The notes under the pieces are model-generated. The model searched no databases. It worked only from the letters and a program-made list of their open reading frames with translations, and was not told the DNA's origin. Of a DNA stretch of 14,723 bases, positions 6,256-12,734 are shown one piece after another; positions within the stretch are counted from its first letter, which is position 1, and each line of letters starts with the position of its first letter. The position numbers were made by a program, and so were the translations under genes. The stretch comes from an uncultured Bacteroidota bacterium (GTDB lineage Bacteria > Bacteroidota > Bacteroidia > Bacteroidales > P3): contig UQXW01000053.1 of the NCBI GenBank assembly GCA_900545215.1, positions 1 to 14,723 of the forward strand, read 5' to 3'.

Positions 6256-7050
6256 TTAATCGTTGTTCTTTCCGTGGTATTCGGCGGTTTCGGGGACGGA
6301 GAATTCGTCTATGCGGAAGTCTATGTTTGCTTTATGGGCTTGGGATAGCTGGTACTTTCGCATGATTCGGTATTCTTTTCCGTCTTTGAGCAGCCTTGCT
6401 CCGGTCTGATGAAATCTGAACGGTATGTTCGCCTCCACACATTGTCGTCTCAGGGAGAGTACCCAATCGTAATCGCACACTCCGGCTTCCGTCCCGCTTT
6501 CTCCGCCGGTGGAGACTTCCTCTATGCTTTCGTTAAGGTAGGGTGTAAGGTCGATATGTTCGAGAAGCGGGGCGGCAATTATGCTTTTGTGCTTTATGGG
6601 CAGGGCATTGAAAACAGGCAGGCGGTAATCTGCCATTTGTTGGTTCTCCACTGTGCAACCGACAAGCACGTTCTCGTATCCGTCTTCCCAATCATCGGGA
6701 AGACACTGCATGAAGCGGTCGATGCGTTTTGTGAAGAAATAGAACCAAAGGTCTTTTCTCCGGCGTATCATCTGCCAACATTCATCTCGCCAAGGGTCTG
6801 CGTCTTTCAAAAGGAAATCGGAGGTGAAGCATGTGAAGACGACTTTGCCGCTTTCTATCTTCCATGATTTGTCCCTCCTGCGTCGTATCGGCAGATAGAA
6901 GTTCGATGTCTTTCGAGCCAAAGATGAGGCAATTCCACTGCTGTACATCGTATCTTGTCGATAGACATAGCAGTGCCGACAGCCCGGGCTGATTTTTGTG
7001 CAGCCGTGCCATGGATTCCAACTTGCATATATCTCTCGATGCTCTGCCAT
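6256..7050 (-). CDS. DUF5131 family protein (phage Gp37/Gp68-like, radical-SAM-like Cys motif)
   Basis: This 264-residue protein opens with the signature of the Gp37/Gp68 (DUF5131) family: 'SWNPWHGCTKISPGCRHCY' at residues 10-28, with cysteines C17, C24 and C27 in a CX6CX2C arrangement. Later family-like segments are 'VFTCFTSDFLLKDADPWRDECWQMI', 'FYFFTKRIDRF', 'LVGCTVENQQMADYRLP', and 'STGGESG'. The family is predicted to be related to radical SAM enzymes and is found in phages and bacteria; its reaction is not established. In some genomes it is paired with a three-Cys-motif partner protein (TcmP), but no such gene is in this window. I start at ATG 7050: a TTG at 7060-7062 is possible in frame but lies inside the -7 box. 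It has higher GC than the small pair downstream and is separated from them by 330 nt, so it is probably a separate unit. Confidence 0.83.
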   Translation of the reverse strand: MAEHREIYASWNPWHGCTKISPGCRHCYVYRQDTMYSSGIASSLARKTSNFYLPIRRRRDKSWKIESGKVVFTCFTSDFLLKDADPWRDECWQMIRRRKDLWFYFFTKRIDRFMQCLPDDWEDGYENVLVGCTVENQQMADYRLPVFNALPIKHKSIIAAPLLEHIDLTPYLNESIEEVSTGGESGTEAGVCDYDWVLSLRRQCVEANIPFRFHQTGARLLKDGKEYRIMRKYQLSQAHKANIDFRIDEFSVPETAEYHGKNND

Positions 7051-7059
7051 TTCTTGAAA

Positions 7060-7067
7060 CAAAAGTA
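7060..7067 (-). promoter_or_regulatory. -7 box (TACTTTTG) for the DUF5131 gene
   Basis: On the minus strand TACTTTTG matches TAnnTTTG and ends 9 nt before the ATG at 7050. Transcription would begin only a few bases before the start codon, so the mRNA would be leaderless or nearly so. No clear -33 element is visible. Confidence 0.5.
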
Positions 7068-7184
7068 CGAATATTTACCGTTTCATCGATATTCCGACCC
7101 GTCTTTTCTCATTTGGCATGGTTGTTTTCTGTCATAAATTCAATCTGAGGAACTGCTTCGTTTTCATATCTTTTCGTCAGGGCG

Positions 7185-7244
7185 AAAATGAAACGCCGAA
7201 AGAAAAAATCATAACGCCGTTTCGCCGGATTTTTTCGGCGTTTT
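7185..7244 (+). repeat. Hairpin-rich intergenic repeat, copy B
   Basis: This copy carries the same 20-mer as copy A (7185-7204), then aacgccgtt at 7213-7221 and cggcgtttt at 7236-7244, at the same spacings. Here the right arm ttcggcgttt (7234-7243) pairs best with the outer block aaacgccgaa (7191-7200), whereas in copy A it pairs best with the inner block. A further unit, gcgaatcggcgttt (7251-7264), can pair with 7213-7225 with one mismatch. It lies between divergent genes, just upstream of the rsmI-like promoter. Confidence 0.8.
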
Positions 7245-7283
7245 AATTTCGCGAATCGGCGTTTCGTTGGGAAGGAAAGGGCA

Positions 7284-7314
7284 GTTGCCGTGAAGCAAAT
7301 TCTTGTTACCTTTG
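7284..7314 (+). promoter_or_regulatory. Bacteroidetes promoter for the rsmI-like/rarA operon
   Basis: A TTG at 7284-7286 (-33) and TACCTTTG at 7307-7314 (-7, exact TAnnTTTG) are separated by 20 nt, the usual spacing of the Bacteroidetes primary promoter. Transcription would begin near 7320, leaving a leader of about 23 nt before the ATG at 7343. Confidence 0.75.
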
Positions 7315-7342
7315 CAAAGAACTTGTTTTTAATTGGCTGTTC

Positions 7343-8053
7343 ATGGAAAAGGGAAGAGTGTTTTTGTTTCCTACCCCTATCGCTCAGGGTGATGTGGAGG
7401 ATTGTTTGCCGAGAAAGAATGCGGATTGTTTGAAACAATGCGATTGTTTCGTGGTCGAGGAGTTGCGGACTGCAAGAAGGTTCTTGCGAAAGGCGGGTTA
7501 TGACAGGAGTTTCGAGGAGACGGAGTTCTTTCTTCTTAACGAGCATACGAAAGATGAGGTGGTGAATGAGTATTTGCGTCCTTTGCGTGAGGGGAAAAAC
7601 GTAGGTGTTATGTCGGAAGCGGGTTTGCCTTGTGTGGCTGACCCGGGTGCGAGGTTCGTTGCTTTGTGTCAGAGAGAGGGATTCGAGATTGTGCCTTTCG
7701 TCGGGCCGTGTTCGTTGATGATGGCTTTGATGTCGAGCGGTTTTAACGGTCAGTCGTTCGCTTTTGTCGGTTATCTGCCTGTCGAAAAGTCTGCCAGAAT
7801 GAAGAAGATACGGGATTTGGAAACATCGGCATACAGGTTCGCTCAAACGCAGATATTCATCGAGGCACCGTATCGCAATAATCATTTGTTCGAATCGCTG
7901 CTTGCGGTTTGCAGGGGTGAAACTTTGCTTTGCGTTGCGGCGGATATAGGCGAGCAAAGCATGGAAATACGCACCAAGTCCATAAATTCTTGGCGTAAAG
8001 AGGGCATGGATTTGAATAAAAGGAACACGGTATTTTTGATAAGCAAACAATAG
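7343..8053 (+). CDS. RsmI-like SAM-dependent methyltransferase (tetrapyrrole methylase fold)
   Basis: This 236-residue protein has the tetrapyrrole-methylase fold of RsmI, the 16S rRNA C1402 2'-O-ribose methyltransferase. The family signatures are 'VGVMSEAGLPCVADPGARFV' at about 87-106 (RsmI: SDAGTPGISDPG), 'VGPCSLMMALMSSGF' (SAM-binding region), 'FAFVGYLP' (RsmI: FEGFLP) and 'FIEAPYRNN' (RsmI: FYESPHR). It is shorter than typical RsmI (about 280 residues) and has substitutions in each motif. It therefore fits the short 'SAM-dependent methyltransferase' paralogue that Bacteroidetes carry besides true RsmI; its substrate is not proven, so I give no symbol. It is the first gene of a four-gene operon with an identified promoter. 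The stop is 8 nt before rarA. Confidence 0.85.
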   Translation: MEKGRVFLFPTPIAQGDVEDCLPRKNADCLKQCDCFVVEELRTARRFLRKAGYDRSFEETEFFLLNEHTKDEVVNEYLRPLREGKNVGVMSEAGLPCVADPGARFVALCQREGFEIVPFVGPCSLMMALMSSGFNGQSFAFVGYLPVEKSARMKKIRDLETSAYRFAQTQIFIEAPYRNNHLFESLLAVCRGETLLCVAADIGEQSMEIRTKSINSWRKEGMDLNKRNTVFLISKQ

Positions 8054-8058
8054 GAGGA
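8053..8058 (+). promoter_or_regulatory. Shine-Dalgarno-like GGAGGA before rarA
   Basis: GGAGGA immediately follows the TA of the upstream stop codon, a few bases before the ATG at 8062. Shine-Dalgarno sequences are rare in this phylum and none of the other starts here has one, so this is notable, though it may be chance. Confidence 0.5.
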
Positions 8059-8061
8059 CAG

Positions 8062-9318
8062 ATGAATAAACCTTTGGCGGAAATCCTGCGTCCGCATTCT
8101 TTGAACGAGTACATAGGTCAGAAGCATTTGATAGGGGAGGGGGCAATTCTTCGTAAGGCGATAGAGGAAGGTAATATCCCGTCCATGATTCTTTGGGGAC
8201 CTCCCGGGGTCGGCAAGACTACTTTGGCGAACATAATAGCCAATACTTTATTTGCCGACTTCTATCGGCTTTCAGCCATAAACAGCGGTGTGAAAGAGGT
8301 CAGGGAGGTTATCGAGAAAGCGAAAAAAAGTAATAATGCGATATTGTTCGTAGATGAAATCCACCGTTTTTCAAAGAATCAGCAGGATTCTCTGCTCGGA
8401 GCGGTGGAACAGGGTGTGATAAGGCTGATAGGTGCAACCACGGAGAACCCTTCCTTCGAGGTAATCTCTCCTTTGCTCTCGCGTTGTCAGGTATATATCC
8501 TTCGCAGCTTGGAAAGAGAGGATTTGTTGAAGATAATAAGTCGTGCAACCGATTATTACCAAACGTCTTCGGGTAGAAAGATAGAGGTGAAAGAGCCTGA
8601 GGCTTTGTTGAGAATAAGCGGCGGTGATGCGAGAAAGTTGATGAATGCGATGGAATTGGTGGTTTCGCAGCTGAAAGGAGACTGTGTAATCGACAATGCG
8701 ACGGTTTGTTCCATTGTTCAGCAGAATTTGTCCATGTATGATAAGAAGGGCGAGAACCATTACGATATAATATCCGCTTTCATCAAGAGTTTGCGAGGTT
8801 CGGATCCCAATGCGGCGGTTTATTGGCTGGCAAGAATGATTTCCGCCGGTGAAGACCCGTTGTTTATTGCGAGAAGAATGCTGATTCTTGCCTCGGAGGA
8901 CATAGGTAACGCCAATCCGAATGCCCTTTTGTTGGCAAATGCCTGCTTCGATGCGGTGAATAAAATAGGCTATCCTGAGTGCAGGATTATTCTTTCGCAG
9001 ACTGCGGTCTATCTTGCGACAAGTCCGAAGAGCAACTCGACATATCTTGCAATCGACAAGGCATTGGAGATTGTCGAACAAACAGGAGATTTGCCTGTTC
9101 CTTTACACATCCGCAATGCTCCCACGAAGTTGATGAAGGAAATAGGCTATGGCAGGGACTATATGTACTCTCACGACTATGCGGGACACTTCGTGCAGCA
9201 GCAATTCATGCCTGACGCTTTGCAAACATTGGAATTGTACACCCCGTGCGACAATGACAGGGAGCGAAAGACGAGGGAACAACTCAGAGCGATGTGGCAG
9301 GGTGTTTATAACTACTAA
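8062..9318 (+). CDS. rarA: Replication-associated recombination protein A (AAA+ ATPase, RarA/MgsA)
   Basis: RarA is a clamp-loader-like AAA+ ATPase that acts at stalled replication forks and DNA ends (homologue of Mgs1/WRNIP1). The 418-residue length is typical. Visible elements: 'RPHSLNEYIGQKHL' N-terminal box, Walker A 'GPPGVGKT' at 46-53, Walker B 'ILFVDEIH' at 94-101, sensor 1 'GATTENPSFEV' from 124, and the arginine-finger 'SRC' at 140-142. The C-terminal part has the family's tetramerisation region with 'KSLRGSDPNAAVYWLARM', 'EDIGNANP' and 'YSHDYAGHFVQQQFMPD'. All catalytic residues are present. It lies 8 nt after the methyltransferase gene and 9 nt before the DUF2461 gene, within one operon. 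Confidence 0.96.
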   Translation: MNKPLAEILRPHSLNEYIGQKHLIGEGAILRKAIEEGNIPSMILWGPPGVGKTTLANIIANTLFADFYRLSAINSGVKEVREVIEKAKKSNNAILFVDEIHRFSKNQQDSLLGAVEQGVIRLIGATTENPSFEVISPLLSRCQVYILRSLEREDLLKIISRATDYYQTSSGRKIEVKEPEALLRISGGDARKLMNAMELVVSQLKGDCVIDNATVCSIVQQNLSMYDKKGENHYDIISAFIKSLRGSDPNAAVYWLARMISAGEDPLFIARRMLILASEDIGNANPNALLLANACFDAVNKIGYPECRIILSQTAVYLATSPKSNSTYLAIDKALEIVEQTGDLPVPLHIRNAPTKLMKEIGYGRDYMYSHDYAGHFVQQQFMPDALQTLELYTPCDNDRERKTREQLRAMWQGVYNY

Positions 9319-9327
9319 CAATCGAGT

Positions 9328-9999
9328 ATGAAGAGAGTTTTTGAATTTTTAGATGCTTTGCAGCAGAATAACGACAAACCTTGGTTCGATGCGAACAAGG
9401 CTTGGTATTTGGAGGTCAAGAATTATTTCGATGGTTTCGTTGCCGAACTCATCGAAAGGATAGAGGTCTTCGATGATTCGATATACGGCTTGAATGTATC
9501 GGACTGTACGTACAGGATATATAGGGACGTAAGATTTTCAAAGGACAAGACACCTTATAAAACCCACTTTTGTGCATACGTTTGTCCCAAAGGAAAGAAA
9601 TCAGGCTTCGGAGGGTATTATTTTCATTTGGAAGCAGAGGGTGGAAACTACATAGGGGCAAATCTGTTGGGTACGGGAGTGGTCTGCATGCCTAATCCGG
9701 TTATTCGAAGCATCAGAGAAGATGTCTATTCTCTTTATAACGAGTTCGAAGACATCGTAACACATTCGGGAGACTTTCGTTTGGATATGTCAAGCAAAAT
9801 GAAAGTGGGTCCGAAAGACTTTCCGAAAGATTGCGAAGCACGTGAGTATTTGAAATTGAGGGATTTTCTTTTGTCCAAAACCATAAGCAGAGATTTTGTT
9901 TTGGTAGATAATCTTGCGGAAAGACTTGCAAACGAGTTTGAAAAGACAAAACGTTTCAATGATTTCATCAACCGTGCCATTGCAGCGAGAAAGGAGTGA
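9328..9999 (+). CDS. DUF2461 domain-containing protein
   Basis: This 223-residue protein is a full-length DUF2461 member (TIGR02453 type). Family marks are 'FLDALQQNNDKPWFDANKAWY' at the N-terminus, 'RIYRDVRFSKDKTPYKTHF' at about 63-81, and 'GGYYFHLEAEGGNYIGANLLG' followed by 'RSIREDV' in the second half. The function is unknown; it is a soluble protein without a signal peptide. It sits 9 nt after rarA and 3 nt before the dihydrouridine synthase gene, so it is co-transcribed. The context does not give it a clear role. Confidence 0.92.
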   Translation: MKRVFEFLDALQQNNDKPWFDANKAWYLEVKNYFDGFVAELIERIEVFDDSIYGLNVSDCTYRIYRDVRFSKDKTPYKTHFCAYVCPKGKKSGFGGYYFHLEAEGGNYIGANLLGTGVVCMPNPVIRSIREDVYSLYNEFEDIVTHSGDFRLDMSSKMKVGPKDFPKDCEAREYLKLRDFLLSKTISRDFVLVDNLAERLANEFEKTKRFNDFINRAIAARKE

Positions 10000-10002
10000 A
10001 TT

Positions 10003-11052
10003 ATGGGTGGAATCAGTTCTGTATTATTGCCCGCTGCGAATGTGAGGCTTGAAAACACGATTGCATTCAATCCCTCTTTGTTTTCGTTTGGCGATAAATT
10101 GATTCTTGCTCCCATGCAAGGATTGACTTCTTTGTTCTTTCGCAAGGCTTATCATGAGTGTTTTCCTGCCTGTATCGACTATGCAATCAGTCCTTTCGTG
10201 TCTGTAACGGACGGTAATGCCGATGCACAAAGCAGAAAGTTCAGAGATTTGTTCCCTTATGACAATGAAAATTCGTTGCCACTCGTTCCGCAGTTGCTCG
10301 GCAGCGAAGCGGAAGGGATAGTCCGCTACGCAGAAGTTCTGAGCGAACTCGGATATCGCTCTTTCAACATAAACTGTGCCTGTCCTGCCAAATGTGCGGT
10401 AAAACACGGCAGAGGAGCCGCTTTGTTGAAGGACTTGAAACACTTTGACAGTTTTCTTTATGGTGTATTCAAGGAAGTGAAACAATCGGTGTCCGTCAAA
10501 ATCCGTATAGGCTTCGATTCAAAAAACGATATTGCTTCTTTGGCAGATGTTCTCAACGCTTACCCTTTGAAATCCGTCATAATACATCCGCGATTGGCTG
10601 TAAACCTTTATGAAGGCAGTCCCGACCTTGAAGCATTCGGCTTTTTGATGGAGCGATTGAACAGCAGGGTGATTTATAACGGCGATATATTTTCATTGGA
10701 CGATTTCTTGAAAATCAGAAACCGTTTTCCGACGATAAAGGACTTCATGTTGGGACGCGGAATACTGCGAAATCCTTTCCTTGCGGCAGAGTTGAAAGGG
10801 GTGAATTTTGAAAGAGGATTGCTCGAAACGTTTTTCTTCAAATTGGAAGACTATTATCTGAGATTGTTCCTCGAATCCGATGCCATGGAAGAGAGTTGCT
10901 ACTCTGCGGAGAAAAAGGATAAAATAGCAAAAGCCCTTTCCGATAAGATGAAAGAGCTTTGTAAATATATGTTTCGGGAACAATTCGCTGCGATTGCCGC
11001 AACCGAAGATTTGGAAGAACTGAATACTATCGTATCTCGAATGTTCCGATGA
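10003..11052 (+). CDS. tRNA-dihydrouridine synthase family protein
   Basis: Dus enzymes reduce specific uridines of tRNA to dihydrouridine with FMN and NADPH. This 349-residue protein shows the TIM-barrel signatures: 'LILAPMQGLTSLFFR' (33-47, FMN site), 'LVPQLLGSE' (94-102), 'SFNINCACPAKCAVKHGRGAALLKD' region with the catalytic Cys at 127, 'VSVKIRIG' (FMN contact), 'VIYNGDI' and 'MLGRGILRNPF' (phosphate binding). The usual 'GCP' is 'ACP' here, flanked by two additional cysteines (C125, C131). About 30 residues precede the barrel. The ATG at 10003 is three bases after the previous stop and is the only ATG before the conserved core. Which Dus subfamily (A, B or C) it belongs to cannot be told by eye. 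Its last 26 nt overlap the convergent gene. Confidence 0.92.
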   Translation: MGGISSVLLPAANVRLENTIAFNPSLFSFGDKLILAPMQGLTSLFFRKAYHECFPACIDYAISPFVSVTDGNADAQSRKFRDLFPYDNENSLPLVPQLLGSEAEGIVRYAEVLSELGYRSFNINCACPAKCAVKHGRGAALLKDLKHFDSFLYGVFKEVKQSVSVKIRIGFDSKNDIASLADVLNAYPLKSVIIHPRLAVNLYEGSPDLEAFGFLMERLNSRVIYNGDIFSLDDFLKIRNRFPTIKDFMLGRGILRNPFLAAELKGVNFERGLLETFFFKLEDYYLRLFLESDAMEESCYSAEKKDKIAKALSDKMKELCKYMFREQFAAIAATEDLEELNTIVSRMFR

Positions 11053-12604
11053 TGTTATGGTCTTGATACTTTCCTAAGAACATTATTTTTTTCAAAGTAG
11101 TAAGGTATAAAGTTCGGAAGAACGGCATTTTGTTCTTCTTGGTGTCGTATGCCTTGCTCCAACGATAGCTTCCATCGGAGAATATCTGCACGAAATTCAC
11201 CTGAGTGCGGAGTTTGTCGGCATTGTAACACTTCTTCGCAAAGAACGAATTGCCATCGTAATTCTTTATGTGGTCATTGAACATTATGTATATGCCGTAA
11301 CGGTCGCGGGTCATAGCGAAAGAATTGTAGGCTTCGAAGCCTGCGTAATCTTTTTGGCGTTTCGGAATATAAGCATTGCCGGAAACGATGCCGCTTTTAT
11401 CGATATTTGTGATTATAAGGTCGCGATAATAAACTGCTTCTTCGCCTGTCGGTTTGTCTCCACGCCTTTTGGGTGGAATGATGTGCGATTCGAACTTTTG
11501 TTCGCCTATCATGATGAGATTGCCTCCTACCATGGGAACAAGGGATTTGACGTATGATGTCATGTTTGAGGGTTTCGGCAATCCTTCTCCGACCATCTCG
11601 TCATTCTCGTACTCTTTGAATTCGGAGGTCGAGGATTTCTTCAAATAGCCTCTTCTTTTGTCGTACATGAAAGCAAAACTGCCGATTGCGAGTGTGGGAT
11701 TGTCGTTTGCGGTTCCATAATAACCTGCCATCAAATAGTCATCTTCCATATTGAAAGCACATTTGATGTCGGTAGGCCAAGCCTTTTCCAACTGCTCTTG
11801 GTGCATTCTTTCTTCATATCGGGTAAGCCATATAAGGTGAGCCTTATCGTCCGTATGCTTTACCTTTTTCGCTGTGGAATAAGACCGAATGGCAAGAAGG
11901 ACTTCCGTACCCGAATTATTCACACTTACATCTTTCAATTCGTAAGCGTCATTCTGTATATTCAACTTGTGATTTCTCTCCCATAAAAGGTTCATCCGTT
12001 CATCATAAACCTTGATGTCGGCAACTTTTCCGCCGGTAGAGTCATTGTTGAAGAAGCAAAACGCCATCTTTGTCTTGTTTTCGGAAAAGTTAAACAAGTA
12101 AGGCTTCTCGTTTTCGCCCGCAAAGTAACGGAAAACGTTTATTTTTTGCGGTTTATCCATCAATCGCATATCTCCGAGATGGAAATACTGGGTATATAAG
12201 TGGGCTGTGCCGGTTTTCTCTTTCGATACATTTTTGCGTTTGCCTTTTTGAACTACAGGCTTGTCCTCATTGATACGGCTGAGAATAAATCCCACGCAAT
12301 CGCCTGCCCTCCACGTCTGCTCGATTTTGAAAGACTGATGAGGGAAATCTATTTTCACTATTTTCTCCACGTTACCTGATTTGTCGGTACGGGCAAAGTA
12401 GTATTGCAATTTCGTTTCGCCTTCGCCGATATACTCTTCCATGCAATACCAAAGGTAAAAGCCTCCGTTGTCTTCTGCAACTATTTGAGCCGACTTGCAG
12501 TCGTCCAAAATGTCATAGAACCTTTCACCCCATTGAATGTCGATTTGTGCATTAGTTGTCGCGAACCATAATAATGATGTAAGGATTAAAAGAAATCTTT
12601 TCAT
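11027..12604 (-). CDS. Secreted protein of unknown function
   Basis: This 525-residue protein starts with a signal peptide (MKRFLLILTSLLWFATTNA, cleaved before Q20) and has no other membrane segment, so it is exported to the periplasm or beyond. I do not recognise its family. The body is rich in repeated Tyr/Trp/Asp-containing beta-strand blocks, e.g. 'GGFYLWYCMEEY', 'YYFARTDKSGNVEKIVKID', 'DIKVYDERMNLLWERNHKL', 'DLIITNIDKSGIVSG' and 'RYGIYIMFNDHIKNYDG', suggesting a propeller-like fold. No lipobox, catalytic motif or C-terminal sorting domain is seen. The gene has its own -7 box (12631-12638) and is divergent from the TonB-dependent receptor gene. The stop TAG (11027-11029) lies within the end of the dihydrouridine synthase gene. 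Confidence 0.82.
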   Translation of the reverse strand: MKRFLLILTSLLWFATTNAQIDIQWGERFYDILDDCKSAQIVAEDNGGFYLWYCMEEYIGEGETKLQYYFARTDKSGNVEKIVKIDFPHQSFKIEQTWRAGDCVGFILSRINEDKPVVQKGKRKNVSKEKTGTAHLYTQYFHLGDMRLMDKPQKINVFRYFAGENEKPYLFNFSENKTKMAFCFFNNDSTGGKVADIKVYDERMNLLWERNHKLNIQNDAYELKDVSVNNSGTEVLLAIRSYSTAKKVKHTDDKAHLIWLTRYEERMHQEQLEKAWPTDIKCAFNMEDDYLMAGYYGTANDNPTLAIGSFAFMYDKRRGYLKKSSTSEFKEYENDEMVGEGLPKPSNMTSYVKSLVPMVGGNLIMIGEQKFESHIIPPKRRGDKPTGEEAVYYRDLIITNIDKSGIVSGNAYIPKRQKDYAGFEAYNSFAMTRDRYGIYIMFNDHIKNYDGNSFFAKKCYNADKLRTQVNFVQIFSDGSYRWSKAYDTKKNKMPFFRTLYLTTLKKIMFLGKYQDHNIIGTFEIR

Positions 12605-12630
12605 GTTTCAATCGTATGTTTTTTGCTTGG

Positions 12631-12638
12631 CAAATATA
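12631..12638 (-). promoter_or_regulatory. -7 box (TATATTTG) for the secreted-protein gene
   Basis: On the minus strand TATATTTG matches TAnnTTTG, with a leader of about 20 nt before the ATG at 12604. No clear -33 TTG is seen. On the plus strand of the same 130-nt divergent interval I found no exact -7 box for the receptor gene. Confidence 0.6.
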
Positions 12639-12734
12639 CGATTTTTTTCTCTCGCGGATTAAACTTGATTTCTTTTTGTTGTCAAAAAGACCGAAGGTAA
12701 CAATAGTGCAATACGCTAACGAGAATTACGACTT

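Noticed and set aside
4835..7264. CRISPR array from the recurring ACGCCG units
   Set aside because: The units are short, palindromic, of mixed orientation and not separated by regular unique spacers; no cas gene is present.
7109..8146. 345-codon minus-strand open frame
   Set aside because: It is antisense to the rsmI-like gene and the start of rarA, both of which have clear family motifs, and its translation is rich in Arg/His/Ser as expected for a shadow frame.
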